NCBI RefSeq assembly: GCF_004136015.1
Contig: NZ_CP024866.1
Span: 2,362,637-2,426,636, forward strand
Direction of reading: 5' to 3'
DNA: 64,000 bases
DNA from: Pseudomonas sp. ACM7
GTDB lineage: Bacteria > Pseudomonadota > Gammaproteobacteria > Pseudomonadales > Pseudomonadaceae
Shown one piece after another: positions 16,330-24,930 of the stretch. Within the stretch, counting starts at the first letter, position 1. Each line of letters begins with the position of its first letter. Position numbers and translations under genes: made by a program. The notes below the pieces were generated by a model. That model had not been told where the DNA came from and did no database searches. It saw only the letters and a list, made by a program, of their open reading frames with translations.

Positions 16330-16360
16330 AGGTGTCCCTGACGGCCTGAATTGCACGCAC

Positions 16361-16390
16361 AAAAAAGCCGCCCTCAAAGGGCGGCTTTTT
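16361..16390. terminator. Bidirectional intrinsic terminator after pckA
   Basis: Stem AAGCCGCCCT / AGGGCGGCTT with A-run before and T-run after lies 20 bp downstream of the leftward pckA stop. Confidence 0.9.
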
Positions 16391-16409
16391 CATTCGCTAA
16401 ATCCAAGCC

Positions 16410-17951
16410 TTACAGCTTCGGCCCAGCAGCCTTGATCGCGTCGCTCACTTCAAACTTCTTGAAGTTCTCAACAAACAACCCAGCCAGTGCTTTAGCGGCT
16501 TCATCATAAGCAGCCTTGTCAGCCCAGGTATTACGTGGGTTCAACAGTCCAGTCTCAACGCCCGGCACAGCCAACGGCACGTCGAGGTTGATGGTGTCGA
16601 GGTGTTCGGTTTCAGCACCGATCAACGCGCCGCTCTGGATCGCTGCGATCACGCCGCGAGTGGTCGGGATGTTGAAGCGTTTACCGACGCCGTAGCCGCC
16701 GCCGGTCCAGCCGGTGTTGACCAGGTAGACCTTGGAGCCGAAGCCGCGGATGCGCTTGATCAGCAGTTCTGCGTATTCGCCAGCCGGACGCGGGAAGAAC
16801 GGTGCGCCGAAACAGGTGGAGAAGGTCGACTTGATGCCGCTGCCGGAACCCATTTCGGTCGAGCCCACCAGTGCGGTGTAGCCGGACAGGAAGTGGTAGG
16901 CCGCTTGTTCTTCGCTGAGGATCGACACTGGCGGCAGTACGCCGGTCAGGTCGCAGGTCAGGAAGATCACAGCGTTTGGCTCGCCACCGAGGTTTTTCTC
17001 GGAACGCTTGGCGACGTGCTCCAGCGGGTAGGCGGCGCGGCTGTTCTGGGTCAGGCTGACATCGGTGTAGTCGGCGTGCTTGGCGTCATCGATAACGACG
17101 TTTTCCAGGACTGCGCCGTGCTTGATGGCTTTCCAGATGACCGGCTCGTTCTTCTCGGACAGGTCGATGCACTTGGCGTAGCAGCCGCCTTCGATGTTGA
17201 AGACAACGCCTTCACCCCAGCCGTGCTCGTCGTCACCGATCAGGTAACGGCTTTCATCGGCGGACAGGGTGGTTTTGCCGGTGCCGGACAGACCGAAGAA
17301 CAGGGTCACGTCGCCCGCTTCGCCGATGTTGGCGGCGCAGTGCATTGGCAGTACGTCGGCAGCCGGCAGCAGGTAGTTCTGCACCGAGAACATGGCTTTC
17401 TTCATTTCACCGGCGTAACGCATGCCGGCGATCAGCACTTTCTTCTGAGCGAAGTTGAGGATCACGCAACCGTCGGAGTTGGTGCCGTCACGCTCTGGCA
17501 CGCACTCGAAGTTGGCAACGTTGAGCACTTGCCACTCATCACGGCCAGCCGGGTTGTATTTTTCCGGGTTGATGAACAGGCAACGGCCGAACAGGTTCTG
17601 CCAGGCAGTTTGGGTGGTCATCTTCACGGCCAGGTAGTGGTCTTCAGACGCACCTACATGCACGTGGGAAACGAAATGCTCTTGTGCGTTGTTGAACGCT
17701 TCAACGCGGTCCCACAGGGCATCGAACTTGTCGGCCGGGAACTTGCGGTTGATCGGGCCCCAGGCGATGGAAGCCGAAGTGGACGGCTCGTCAACGATGA
17801 AACGATCGACTGGTGAGCGGCCGGTGCGGTGACCGGTGCGAACAGTCAGCGCGCCGGTATCGGCAAGCTCGCCCTCACCGCGACTCAGAGCTTCTTTTAC
17901 CAGATCATCAACACTCAGATCGGTGTACACGGCGTTATTGGCTTGCGTCAT
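16410..17951 (-). CDS. pckA: Phosphoenolpyruvate carboxykinase (ATP)
   Basis: A 513-residue ATP-dependent PEP carboxykinase that converts oxaloacetate + ATP to PEP + CO2 + ADP, the gluconeogenic exit from the TCA cycle. Visible marks are [14 protein letters not shown], the kinase-1a P-loop [13 protein letters not shown], the metal-binding DDEHGWG and the adenine-site region near the C-terminus. ATG at 17951 ([13 protein letters not shown]) is chosen. GGGGAA precedes it by a few bases, and the 21 codons upstream of it are not family-like. Gene order with hslO upstream matches other Pseudomonas. Confidence 0.97.
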   Translation of the reverse strand: MTQANNAVYTDLSVDDLVKEALSRGEGELADTGALTVRTGHRTGRSPVDRFIVDEPSTSASIAWGPINRKFPADKFDALWDRVEAFNNAQEHFVSHVHVGASEDHYLAVKMTTQTAWQNLFGRCLFINPEKYNPAGRDEWQVLNVANFECVPERDGTNSDGCVILNFAQKKVLIAGMRYAGEMKKAMFSVQNYLLPAADVLPMHCAANIGEAGDVTLFFGLSGTGKTTLSADESRYLIGDDEHGWGEGVVFNIEGGCYAKCIDLSEKNEPVIWKAIKHGAVLENVVIDDAKHADYTDVSLTQNSRAAYPLEHVAKRSEKNLGGEPNAVIFLTCDLTGVLPPVSILSEEQAAYHFLSGYTALVGSTEMGSGSGIKSTFSTCFGAPFFPRPAGEYAELLIKRIRGFGSKVYLVNTGWTGGGYGVGKRFNIPTTRGVIAAIQSGALIGAETEHLDTINLDVPLAVPGVETGLLNPRNTWADKAAYDEAAKALAGLFVENFKKFEVSDAIKAAGPKL

Positions 17952-17995
17952 GAGATTCCCCGTCGGCCAGTGGCCGAGTGTGCTCCAAACGTTTT

Positions 17996-18020
17996 GTAGT
18001 AGAAAGTCGTGCACTACTAC
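17996..18020. promoter_or_regulatory. Inverted repeat in the pckA leader
   Basis: GTAGTAG and CTACTAC, seven-base perfect arms with an 11-bp spacer, lie 45-70 bp upstream of the pckA ATG. This is a possible operator or leader hairpin; no assigned regulator. Confidence 0.35.
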
Positions 18021-18133
18021 CGCGACAAAAAGTGGGCCGGATTATGCCAGAAAAGCCCAAAAATAGTAGGGCCCTCCCGTCGTAACGGCGTTATTCCGGC
18101 GTTAAGCAGTGAATTTACCTGCGCTGAACCGTT

Positions 18134-19036
18134 TTAGTGCCGGGTATCTGACGGCGTATCAACACCCGCACCTGCGAATAATTGAGCGATATCGGCGGCG
18201 TCGAACAGGTAGCGCTCATTGCAAAACTGGCAATCAATCTCAATGTTGCCGCCATGTTCGATCACGAGCGACTGGGCATCTTCCAGACCCAAACTGACCA
18301 GCGCATTGGCAGAACGTTCGCGCGAGCAGCTGCAACGGAAGCGCAGTTTCTGCACATCGAACAGTCGAACCTGCTCTTCGTGGTAGAGGCGATGGAGAAT
18401 GGTTTCGTTATCCAGGCTCAGCAATTCATCGGCGGTCAGGGTGCTGCCCAGCGCGGTGATGTGCTGCCAGCTGGCGGCGCGTTCTTCTTCATCTTTCAAT
18501 CGATCAGCAGGCAGCTGCTGCAACAACAGGCCACGGGCGCGACGACCATCGGCGTACAACCAGAAACGCGTACCGACTTGTTGGGACATCACGAAGTAGT
18601 TAGTGAAGCACTCCGACAGGGTTTCGCCATCGAGGTCGACGATGCCCTGGTAACGCTGGCCCTGAGTCGGGTCGACGGTCAGCGCCAATACGCCGTTGGG
18701 CATCAGGTCGGCGAGGGTCGCATCCGGCGCGATCTGGTCGGCCTCGTATCGGGCCAGGCCACGGATTTCGCGCTCGCTGGAGCACTCGATCATCAGCAGC
18801 GGGATCGGACCTTCGGAACGGGCCTGGAGAATCAGCAAGCCATCGAACTTCAAGGTGCCGACCAACAACGACGCCGCCGCCATCAGCTCGCCGAGCAGTT
18901 GTGCAACCGGCTCCGGGTACGGGTGTTTAGCGAGGACTTCGGCGTAGCTACGCTCCAACGCAACCAGCTCGCCGCGGGTGTCGCTGTCATCGAAGATGAA
19001 GCGTTGGGTGTAGTCGGTATCCGGTAAATCGGTCAT
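18134..19036 (-). CDS. hslO: Redox-regulated chaperone Hsp33
   Basis: A 300-residue Hsp33. The cytoplasmic holdase is switched on by oxidation through a C-terminal zinc switch, visible as RCSCSRERS (CxC) and [10 protein letters not shown] (CxxC). ATG at 19036 ([17 protein letters not shown]) is chosen over an upstream in-frame ATG at 19117, because the extra 27 residues are not family-like. It lies upstream of pckA on the same strand with a ~180-bp gap, as in other Pseudomonas. The small RNA-binding heat-shock protein gene hslR lies nearby, also leftward. Confidence 0.96.
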   Translation of the reverse strand: MTDLPDTDYTQRFIFDDSDTRGELVALERSYAEVLAKHPYPEPVAQLLGELMAAASLLVGTLKFDGLLILQARSEGPIPLLMIECSSEREIRGLARYEADQIAPDATLADLMPNGVLALTVDPTQGQRYQGIVDLDGETLSECFTNYFVMSQQVGTRFWLYADGRRARGLLLQQLPADRLKDEEERAASWQHITALGSTLTADELLSLDNETILHRLYHEEQVRLFDVQKLRFRCSCSRERSANALVSLGLEDAQSLVIEHGGNIEIDCQFCNERYLFDAADIAQLFAGAGVDTPSDTRH

Positions 19037-19140
19037 AGGTCTGGGTATCTGAAGTAATGACAAAATGATTTCAAACAGCGAGAAATTGCGCCTCTTCGGC
19101 ACCATTTTGGTGCGCAATGTTCAGCCATGGGAGGCATTTT

Positions 19141-19332
19141 ATGAACAATCCGGGTTTGTTCCAAGCAAGGTGGAACCTTCGCCGGATGGCTTTATGCAAT
19201 TCCTTACCTCTGGCGCTGCTGGCCTTCTGGTTATGGCCTACGGGTCAGAGGCTGCGTGTGGTTTGCGACGAGTGGCGCTTTCACCCATCCAACGCGCTGC
19301 TGGCGATTAACCCGATATGGCTACACGTTTAA
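19141..19332 (+). CDS. Putative 63-residue membrane peptide
   Basis: A short ORF starting MNNPGLFQARWNLRRM. It has one hydrophobic segment (ALCNSLPLALLAFWLWPTG), followed by a basic/aromatic tail. GGGAGG lies 8 nt upstream of the ATG, a stronger ribosome site than most shadows have. It is divergent from hslO. No family recognised, and no other support than the ribosome site and membrane-like composition. Confidence 0.4.
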   Translation: MNNPGLFQARWNLRRMALCNSLPLALLAFWLWPTGQRLRVVCDEWRFHPSNALLAINPIWLHV

Positions 19333-19422
19333 GCAATTGCAAGTCTGCGTTCCGTCGATGCGGTGGTGGGTGGTGCGTAGCGCCTGATAGTCAGGCACGC
19401 CTGGCGAGTGCTTCGCACTCGA

Positions 19423-19495
19423 TCGCGAGCAAGCTCGCTCCCACAAGGACTGCGCAATACCTGTGGGAGCGGGCTTGCTCCGGGCGGCGATCCGA
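19423..19495. repeat. REP-type inverted pair, family A
   Basis: A CGCGAGCAAGCTCGCTCCCACA core and its inverse. The second copy ends in the variant GGGCTTGCTCCGGGCGGCG, as at 49569 and 59861. It lies downstream of hslR. Confidence 0.8.
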
Positions 19496-19532
19496 CGAAG
19501 GCTGCCTCACAGGCAACACAGAAACAATTGTC

Positions 19533-19940
19533 TTACTCGTCGTTACTGCTTCCACGGAACTTGAACAAATCCCGTCGCTGCTTCTTGCTCGGTTTGCCAT
19601 CGGTGCTCACACCCAGCGAACCGGCCTTACGCATGGCCGCAGCCGCCTCGCGCTTGGCGATGCTGGCGTCGGTTTCAGCGTAGAGCGCCTGAGCCTCTGG
19701 CGCGCCACGGCGTACGATCGACAGCGCCTGAACCACCACCGTGCGTTCCTCGAACCCTGCGCGAATCTGAAACTCATCGCCGATCCTCGGTTCCTTGCCC
19801 GGTTTGCAGCGCTCGCCCCGGCAATGCACCTTGCCGCTTTCAATCGCCGCCTTGGCCAAGGCACGTGTTTTATAAAAACGCGCGGCCCACAACCATTTAT
19901 CGAGACGGACTTTGTCGTCCTCTTCCTGTTTTTGTGCCAC
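19533..19940 (-). CDS. hslR: Ribosome-associated heat shock protein Hsp15 (S4 domain)
   Basis: A 135-residue S4 RNA-binding protein of the Hsp15 family, which binds stalled 50S subunits carrying nascent chains. The S4 domain VRLDKWLWAARFYKTRALAKAAIESGKVHCRGERCKPG spans about residues 10-50. The tail is Lys/Arg-rich. GTG at 19940 is the start: GAGAGGAATTCCA provides the ribosome site and the residues match the family from VAQKQEEDDKVRLDKW on. The longer reading frame back to 20201 runs antisense to rimA. Confidence 0.93.
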   Translation of the reverse strand: MAQKQEEDDKVRLDKWLWAARFYKTRALAKAAIESGKVHCRGERCKPGKEPRIGDEFQIRAGFEERTVVVQALSIVRRGAPEAQALYAETDASIAKREAAAAMRKAGSLGVSTDGKPSKKQRRDLFKFRGSSNDE

Positions 19941-20056
19941 TGGAATTCCTCTCTCGGTGAATACTCGGAACTGTACTACCGTTTCTGTCGGGCGCAAGAA
20001 CTCGGCCCTCCAGATAGAATGTGGTCTTGGCCGGCTCACCGGCATGGAGTGATCGA

Positions 20057-20836
20057 GTGACAATATTTCCGTCTTCATTGACCTCGCCCCAGGGCGGTTG
20101 CCAGGGTTGCCAGCAAAGCGAGCCGCTGGGCTTCGATTTTGCCTTTGCTTACCAACCGATCGTCGATTTGCGAGATCAGTCGATTTTCGCCCATGAGGCA
20201 CTCGTGCGCGGCGTAAAGGGTGAGGGTGCGCTGTCGATTCTCGATCAGATCACCGAGGACAACCGCTACCGCTTCGATCAGCTCTGCCGGACCCGAGCCA
20301 TTGAAGGCGCAGCGAATCTGGGGATGCAGACGCATCTGTCGATCAACTTCATGCCCAACGCCGTGTACCGCCCGGAACTGTGTATTCGCAGCACGCTGGA
20401 AGCCGCGAAAAAACACAACTTCCCCATCGACCGGTTGATTTTCGAAACCCTGGAAAGCCAGCACGTAGATAACTATCGCCATTTGACCAATATTCTGCGT
20501 GAATACCGCGAATTCGGCTTCAAGACCGCCATCGACGATTTCGGCGCGGGCTACTCGGGGCTCAATCTGCTCGCTGATTTCCAACCGGACCTGATCAAAC
20601 TCGACATGGCACTGATCCGCGATGTCGACCGTGATCGTGCTCGTCAGGCTATCGTTCGAGGGATTGTCACAATCTGTGCGGAGCTGAACGTTACAGTCAT
20701 TGCCGAAGGGATCGAAAGCGCCGGAGAACGGGATTTCCTGGCGGACTGTGGAATTTTTCTGATGCAGGGTTACTGGTTCGCCAAGCCCGCATTCAAAGCG
20801 TTGGCCCAGGTAACACCTGGGACCTGGACGCGTTAA
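20057..20836 (+). CDS. rimA: EAL-domain cyclic-di-GMP phosphodiesterase RimA
   Basis: A 259-residue stand-alone EAL domain. It has the signature HEALVRG, INFMPNAVY, IFETLES, AIDDFGAGYSGLNLL, DLIKLDMALIRD, AEGIES and QGYWFAKP. All metal- and substrate-binding acids are present, so active hydrolysis of c-di-GMP to pGpG is expected. GTG at 20057 with GGAG 8 nt before is used. A Cys pair occurs near the start (GGCQGCQQ). It lies 16 bp before rimB and rimK. In P. fluorescens SBW25 the RimABK set links c-di-GMP to glutamylation of ribosomal protein S6. Confidence 0.92.
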   Translation: MTIFPSSLTSPQGGCQGCQQSEPLGFDFAFAYQPIVDLRDQSIFAHEALVRGVKGEGALSILDQITEDNRYRFDQLCRTRAIEGAANLGMQTHLSINFMPNAVYRPELCIRSTLEAAKKHNFPIDRLIFETLESQHVDNYRHLTNILREYREFGFKTAIDDFGAGYSGLNLLADFQPDLIKLDMALIRDVDRDRARQAIVRGIVTICAELNVTVIAEGIESAGERDFLADCGIFLMQGYWFAKPAFKALAQVTPGTWTR

Positions 20837-20852
20837 TCGCCGGTTTTTCCTA

Positions 20853-21332
20853 TTGAAGACATTTGACCATTTGACCGTTGTCGGTCTGCGCGAGTGGGTA
20901 GCGCTCCCGGATTTGGGAGTCGCGGGCCTGCGCGCAAAAATCGACACCGGCGCCAGCACCTCCAGCCTGCATGCCACCGATATCGAACCGTTCGAGCGCG
21001 ACGGGGAACAGTGGGTGCGCTTTACTGCTCACTTGGGCACGGTGGTGCAACTGCGTCACCGGCGCTGCGAAGCCCCCCTGGTGACGATGAAGACCATCAA
21101 AAGCTCCAACGGCCACGCGCAGATGCGTTACGTGGTCAGCACCACTCTGGCCCTCGGTGATCGGGTCTGGCGGGTCGAGTTCACTCTCGCCTGCCGCAAG
21201 TCCATGCGTTATCGCCTGTTACTCGGTTCAAAAGCCTTGATCGACGGCCAGTTGGTGGTCAATCCAGGCATTAAGTACGTACAAGACAAGCCGGTGTTCC
21301 CGGTATCTACCTCCTCCACAGGTGTTGCATGA
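20853..21332 (+). CDS. rimB: RimB, retropepsin-like putative protease
   Basis: A 159-residue protein with the aspartyl-protease-like motif [14 protein letters not shown] (about residues 29-42). [21 protein letters not shown] near the C-terminus supplies the second conserved block of the RimB/ATP-dependent zinc protease family. It is thought to counter or modulate RimK modification of S6. The TTG at 20853 is the apparent start (TTGAAGACATTTGACC); no strong ribosome site is visible, so coupling from rimA is likely. The stop overlaps rimK (ATGA). Confidence 0.88.
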   Translation: MKTFDHLTVVGLREWVALPDLGVAGLRAKIDTGASTSSLHATDIEPFERDGEQWVRFTAHLGTVVQLRHRRCEAPLVTMKTIKSSNGHAQMRYVVSTTLALGDRVWRVEFTLACRKSMRYRLLLGSKALIDGQLVVNPGIKYVQDKPVFPVSTSSTGVA

Positions 21333-22234
21333 AGATCGCTGTGCTGTCGCGGAACCCGCGTCTGTATTCCACTCGTCGTCTGGTCGAAGCCGGTACCGAA
21401 CGTGGCCATGAAATGGTGGTGATCGACACCCTGCGCGCCTACATGAACATCGCCAGCCACAAGCCGCAGATCCACTACCGCGGCAAGCCGTTGGAGGGTT
21501 TCGATGCGGTGATCCCGCGGATTGGCGCGTCGGTGACGTTTTATGGCTGCGCGGTGTTGCGCCAGTTCGAAATGATGGGCGTGTTCCCGCTCAATGAATC
21601 GGTGGCCATCGCCCGCTCGCGGGACAAACTGCGGTCCCTGCAATTGCTGTCACGCAGAGGGATCGGTTTGCCGGTCACTGGTTTTGCGCACTCCCCGGAC
21701 GACATTCCCGACTTGATCGAGATGGTCAACGGCGCGCCGCTGGTGATCAAGGTGCTGGAAGGCACTCAGGGCATCGGCGTGGTGATGTGTGAAACGGCGA
21801 CGGCGGCGGAGTCGGTGATCGAGGCGTTCATGGGCCTGAAGCAGAACATCATGGTTCAGGAATACATCAAGGAAGCCGGCGGGGCGGACATTCGCTGCTT
21901 CGTGGTGGGCGACAAAGTGATCGCGGCGATGAAGCGTCAGGCCAAGCCTGGGGAGTTTCGCTCCAACCTGCATCGGGGTGGCACTGCCAGCCTGATCAAG
22001 ATCACGCCGGAAGAACGCATGACAGCATTGCGTGCGGCGAAGGTGATGGGTTTGGCGGTGGCGGGTGTGGACATCCTTCGTTCCAATCACGGCCCGCTGG
22101 TGATGGAAGTGAATTCGTCGCCGGGGTTGGAAGGGATTGAAACCACCACCAACAAGAATGTGGCGGGGATCATCATTGAGCATCTGGAGAAGAATGGTGG
22201 GCCGAATATGACGCGCACCAAAGGCAAGGGTTAA
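21329..22234 (+). CDS. rimK: Ribosomal protein S6 glutamate ligase RimK
   Basis: A 301-residue ATP-grasp ligase that adds glutamates to the C-terminus of ribosomal protein S6. Visible parts are the N-terminal pre-ATP-grasp domain ([21 protein letters not shown]), [30 protein letters not shown] (ATP loop), [29 protein letters not shown] and [15 protein letters not shown] (Mg2+-binding Glu/Asn). The ATG overlaps the rimB stop. In this organism group it alters ribosome content, with effects on motility and colonisation. Confidence 0.97.
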   Translation: MKIAVLSRNPRLYSTRRLVEAGTERGHEMVVIDTLRAYMNIASHKPQIHYRGKPLEGFDAVIPRIGASVTFYGCAVLRQFEMMGVFPLNESVAIARSRDKLRSLQLLSRRGIGLPVTGFAHSPDDIPDLIEMVNGAPLVIKVLEGTQGIGVVMCETATAAESVIEAFMGLKQNIMVQEYIKEAGGADIRCFVVGDKVIAAMKRQAKPGEFRSNLHRGGTASLIKITPEERMTALRAAKVMGLAVAGVDILRSNHGPLVMEVNSSPGLEGIETTTNKNVAGIIIEHLEKNGGPNMTRTKGKG

Positions 22235-22272
22235 GGGTACAAAAGCCGGCTTTTGTGGTGACGGGCAGGCCG

Positions 22273-22367
22273 CCTTCGCGAGCAAGCCCGCACACACATT
22301 TGATCTGTGGCGAACACAATATCAGTGTCTGACACGATCTACTGTGGGAGCGGGCTTGCTCGCGAAG
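22273..22367. repeat. REP-type inverted pair, family A
   Basis: Facing TTCGCGAGCAAGCCCGC and GCGGGCTTGCTCGCGAA cores lie between the convergent rimK and envZ genes; probably mRNA 3' end processing for both. Confidence 0.85.
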
Positions 22368-22399
22368 AGGCCTTGAGCCCCAACGACAATGCTGATCTC

Positions 22400-23713
22400 T
22401 TAAACCGCATCCCGCGGCAGCATCAACCCAAGCGGCAATCGCACCCGCGCTTCCAGCCCGCCACCAGACCGATTGCGCAGCTCTACATTCCCGCCATGCA
22501 TCGAAGCAATCCGCTTCACGATCGCCAACCCCAACCCGGTGCCTTTACCACCTCGGGCACGGTCGCCACGGGTGAACGGGTTAAAGATCGCCTCCAGCTC
22601 CGACGGATCAATCCCCGCCCCCCGGTCCATGACACTCAGCACCACATACGGCGCGCTGGTATCGCCGGACACATAAGCCGCCACCTCAACCCCGCTGCCC
22701 GCGTGATGCAAGGCGTTGCCAATCAGGTTGTTCAGCAGCCGCTTCATTGACACCCGACGCAACGGAAACGGCTGAATCGGCTCCAGGCGCAGGCGCACTT
22801 TCTCTTCGTTCTGGTTGTAGGGCGCTGCGACTTCGCGCACCAGATCGCTCAGGTCCACCTCTTCCACCGACTCGTCGCGACCATCGCGAATGAACGCCAG
22901 GAACTGATCGAGAATCGCGTCCATGTCTTCGATGTCGCGGACCATGTCGTCGCTCAGGTCGCTGTGGTCACCCATGAGTTCCAGAGATAGCCGTAACCGG
23001 GTCAACGGTGTGCGCAGGTCGTGGGATACCCCCGCCAGCATCAATTCGCGCTCACGCCCCGCCTGTTCGACGTCTTCGGCCATCTGGTTGAAGGCGCGAT
23101 AGACCTCGGTCATTTCACTCGGCGTGTCGCTGATCGGCAGGCGCACACTGCGACCCTGGCCGAGTTGCCTCGCGGCATAGACCAGACGTTTCAATGGTTG
23201 ATTGAGCTGGCTGACGAAGATCCACGCCGAGGCAGTGGACAGCAGACCGATAGCGAGGAACCAGCCGAGCACGTTCCAGATTTTCTGGCCGCGCAATGGA
23301 TGCGGGTAAAGCGGCACTTTCAGCCAGCCGTCACCCAGGCTTGGCGCCCGAACCCACAGGGCTGGCGGCGAATGCATTCGCAATCGGACTTCAGTGTCGG
23401 CACCCAGCTCCGCTTGCATCTGCCGCTGATAGATCTCGCTGTAAGGCCAGTGTTGCTCACCTTCCGGCACGCCAGCGCCCACTACCCGGATCAGGGTCGC
23501 GGCATCGGCAATCTTCGTACGGTTTTCTTCATCGGCCGCCCAATAGGCGCGTAGCGTCAGGGCGACGCCGTGGCTGTATTGGCGGTCCACCAGCACGTCT
23601 TCGTTCATCAACAGATAAACCAGGGTCAGCGCCTTGGAAAACAGCACGACGATCAGCACCAGCCAAAGGGTGCGGGAGAAGAAACTCTGGGGGAACCAAA
23701 CGGGGGTTTTCAT
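22400..23713 (-). CDS. envZ: Sensor histidine kinase EnvZ/AmgS
   Basis: A 437-residue inner-membrane kinase. It has TM1 at ~12-35, a periplasmic domain at ~36-145, TM2 at ~147-168, then HAMP (QLNQPLKRLVYAARQLGQGR). The DHp box GVSHDLRTPLTRLRLSLE carries phospho-accepting His231, and the ATPase N, G1 and G2 boxes end with GKGTGLGLAIVKRI. It pairs with the upstream ompR gene. In P. aeruginosa the orthologous AmgRS pair responds to aminoglycoside-induced envelope stress. A hairpin repeat sits between ompR and envZ. Confidence 0.94.
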   Translation of the reverse strand: MKTPVWFPQSFFSRTLWLVLIVVLFSKALTLVYLLMNEDVLVDRQYSHGVALTLRAYWAADEENRTKIADAATLIRVVGAGVPEGEQHWPYSEIYQRQMQAELGADTEVRLRMHSPPALWVRAPSLGDGWLKVPLYPHPLRGQKIWNVLGWFLAIGLLSTASAWIFVSQLNQPLKRLVYAARQLGQGRSVRLPISDTPSEMTEVYRAFNQMAEDVEQAGRERELMLAGVSHDLRTPLTRLRLSLELMGDHSDLSDDMVRDIEDMDAILDQFLAFIRDGRDESVEEVDLSDLVREVAAPYNQNEEKVRLRLEPIQPFPLRRVSMKRLLNNLIGNALHHAGSGVEVAAYVSGDTSAPYVVLSVMDRGAGIDPSELEAIFNPFTRGDRARGGKGTGLGLAIVKRIASMHGGNVELRNRSGGGLEARVRLPLGLMLPRDAV

Positions 23714-23730
23714 GGATAACCGCTACACAC

Positions 23731-23822
23731 TTGCAGGAGCGAGCGATGCTCGCATATTGCGGATCGCGAGTCTGCGAGCAAGGTCATCTGACCCGTTGCC
23801 CGCAAGACCCGCTCCTACAAAT
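23731..23822. repeat. Hairpin element between ompR and envZ
   Basis: Outer arms TGCAGGAGCG / CGCTCCTACA pair imperfectly. An inner GCGAGCATCGCTCGC-like hairpin is visible. The element sits in the 115-bp gap of a two-gene operon, so it could lower kinase relative to regulator expression. Confidence 0.6.
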
Positions 23823-23828
23823 CACCGA

Positions 23829-24569
23829 TCACTTGGTGGCGGCGCCATCCGGAACGAACACGTAACCCACGCCCCAGACTGTCTGGATGTAACGCGGTTT
23901 GGACGGATCGGGCTCGATCATCCGGCGCAGACGAGAAATCTGTACGTCGATGGAGCGCTCCAGCGCGTCCCACTCGCGGCCACGGGCCAGATTCATCAGC
24001 TTGTCGCGGGTCAGTGGCTGACGGGCGTTCATGACCAACGCCTTGAGCACCGCAAACTCACCGGTGGTGAGCATGTGCACTTCGTCGCCGCGTTTGAGCT
24101 CGCGGGTGGCCAGGGACAGTTCGTAGTCACCGAAGGTCACGCTTTCGTCTTCGCTGCCCGGTGCGCCCGGCACAGGAGTTGATTGACGACGCAGGACCGC
24201 TTTGACACGAGCCATGAGCTCGTCCGGGTTGAATGGCTTGGCCAGGTAATCGTCGGCGCCCAGCTCCAGGCCCTTGATGCGGCTCAGCTCATCGCCCTTG
24301 GCGGTCAGCATGATGATGGGGATCTGGTTGTTCGAGGTGCGCAGGCGACGGCAAGCGGTCAAGCCGTCTTCGCCGGGCAGCATCAGGTCGAGGACGACCA
24401 GGTTGAACACTTCACGCGCCAGCAGGCGATCCATTTGTTCAGTGTTCGGTACGGCGCGGGCGCGGTAGCCCTTGCTGACGAAAAAACGTTCCAGCAGGCT
24501 GCTCAGCCCTGGATCGTCGTCAACAATAAGAATTTTTTCGCCTTCAGCAATGTTTGCAGTGCTGCTCAT
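23829..24569 (-). CDS. ompR: Response regulator OmpR/AmgR
   Basis: A 246-residue OmpR-type regulator. The receiver domain has the acidic pair VDDD (~17-19), phospho-accepting Asp61 in VVLDLMLPGEDG, Thr in LTAKGDE and the conserved Lys in LAKPFNPDEL. The C-terminal winged helix begins near residue 145 (VTFGDYELSLATRELKRG) and ends RYIQTVWGVGYVFVPDG. It is first in the operon with envZ. It is transcribed divergently from tex across a 361-bp region. Confidence 0.96.
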   Translation of the reverse strand: MSSTANIAEGEKILIVDDDPGLSSLLERFFVSKGYRARAVPNTEQMDRLLAREVFNLVVLDLMLPGEDGLTACRRLRTSNNQIPIIMLTAKGDELSRIKGLELGADDYLAKPFNPDELMARVKAVLRRQSTPVPGAPGSEDESVTFGDYELSLATRELKRGDEVHMLTTGEFAVLKALVMNARQPLTRDKLMNLARGREWDALERSIDVQISRLRRMIEPDPSKPRYIQTVWGVGYVFVPDGAATK

Positions 24570-24715
24570 TAGATGCTCCTTTGATCTCGGCGCGCATTAT
24601 GGCGTAGCTGCCGTTATACGCACCGTGTGCATTGTTAGCAGATTTTTCCTTCATCGCCAGAAATCCGGTCTTTATGCCTACAGCCTGCGATGCCCCCGAA
24701 TGACAGAACGCTGGT

Positions 24716-24721
24716 TATAAT
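24716..24721 (+). promoter_or_regulatory. Probable -10 box for tex, with long leader
   Basis: A consensus TATAAT preceded by TGGT (extended -10 like) lies 210 bp before the tex ATG. No good -35 sits at 17 bp. If used, the tex mRNA has a ~200-nt untranslated leader. The ORFs visible in that leader look spurious. Confidence 0.5.
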
Positions 24722-24930
24722 GCGCGGCCTTTTGTGTCAGGCAACGTCTGATCATTACTGTAGGTGGCCGTTTTTTATTTTCATGGCACGGGCAGTAATT
24801 GTTCGATTTCACGGGTCAACGGGATACCTGTTGATCCAGGTAGCGGCGCAGGCCAGGCCGCTCAACCAGACTCGCCGAGCCTTTATCTCTGCGCCTGCGA
24901 GCCTGCTTTCACAATTTGTCAGGTGGTTTT

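Noticed and set aside
16602..17816. 404-codon plus-strand ORF opposite pckA
   Set aside because: Shadow of pckA; no homology or ribosome site.
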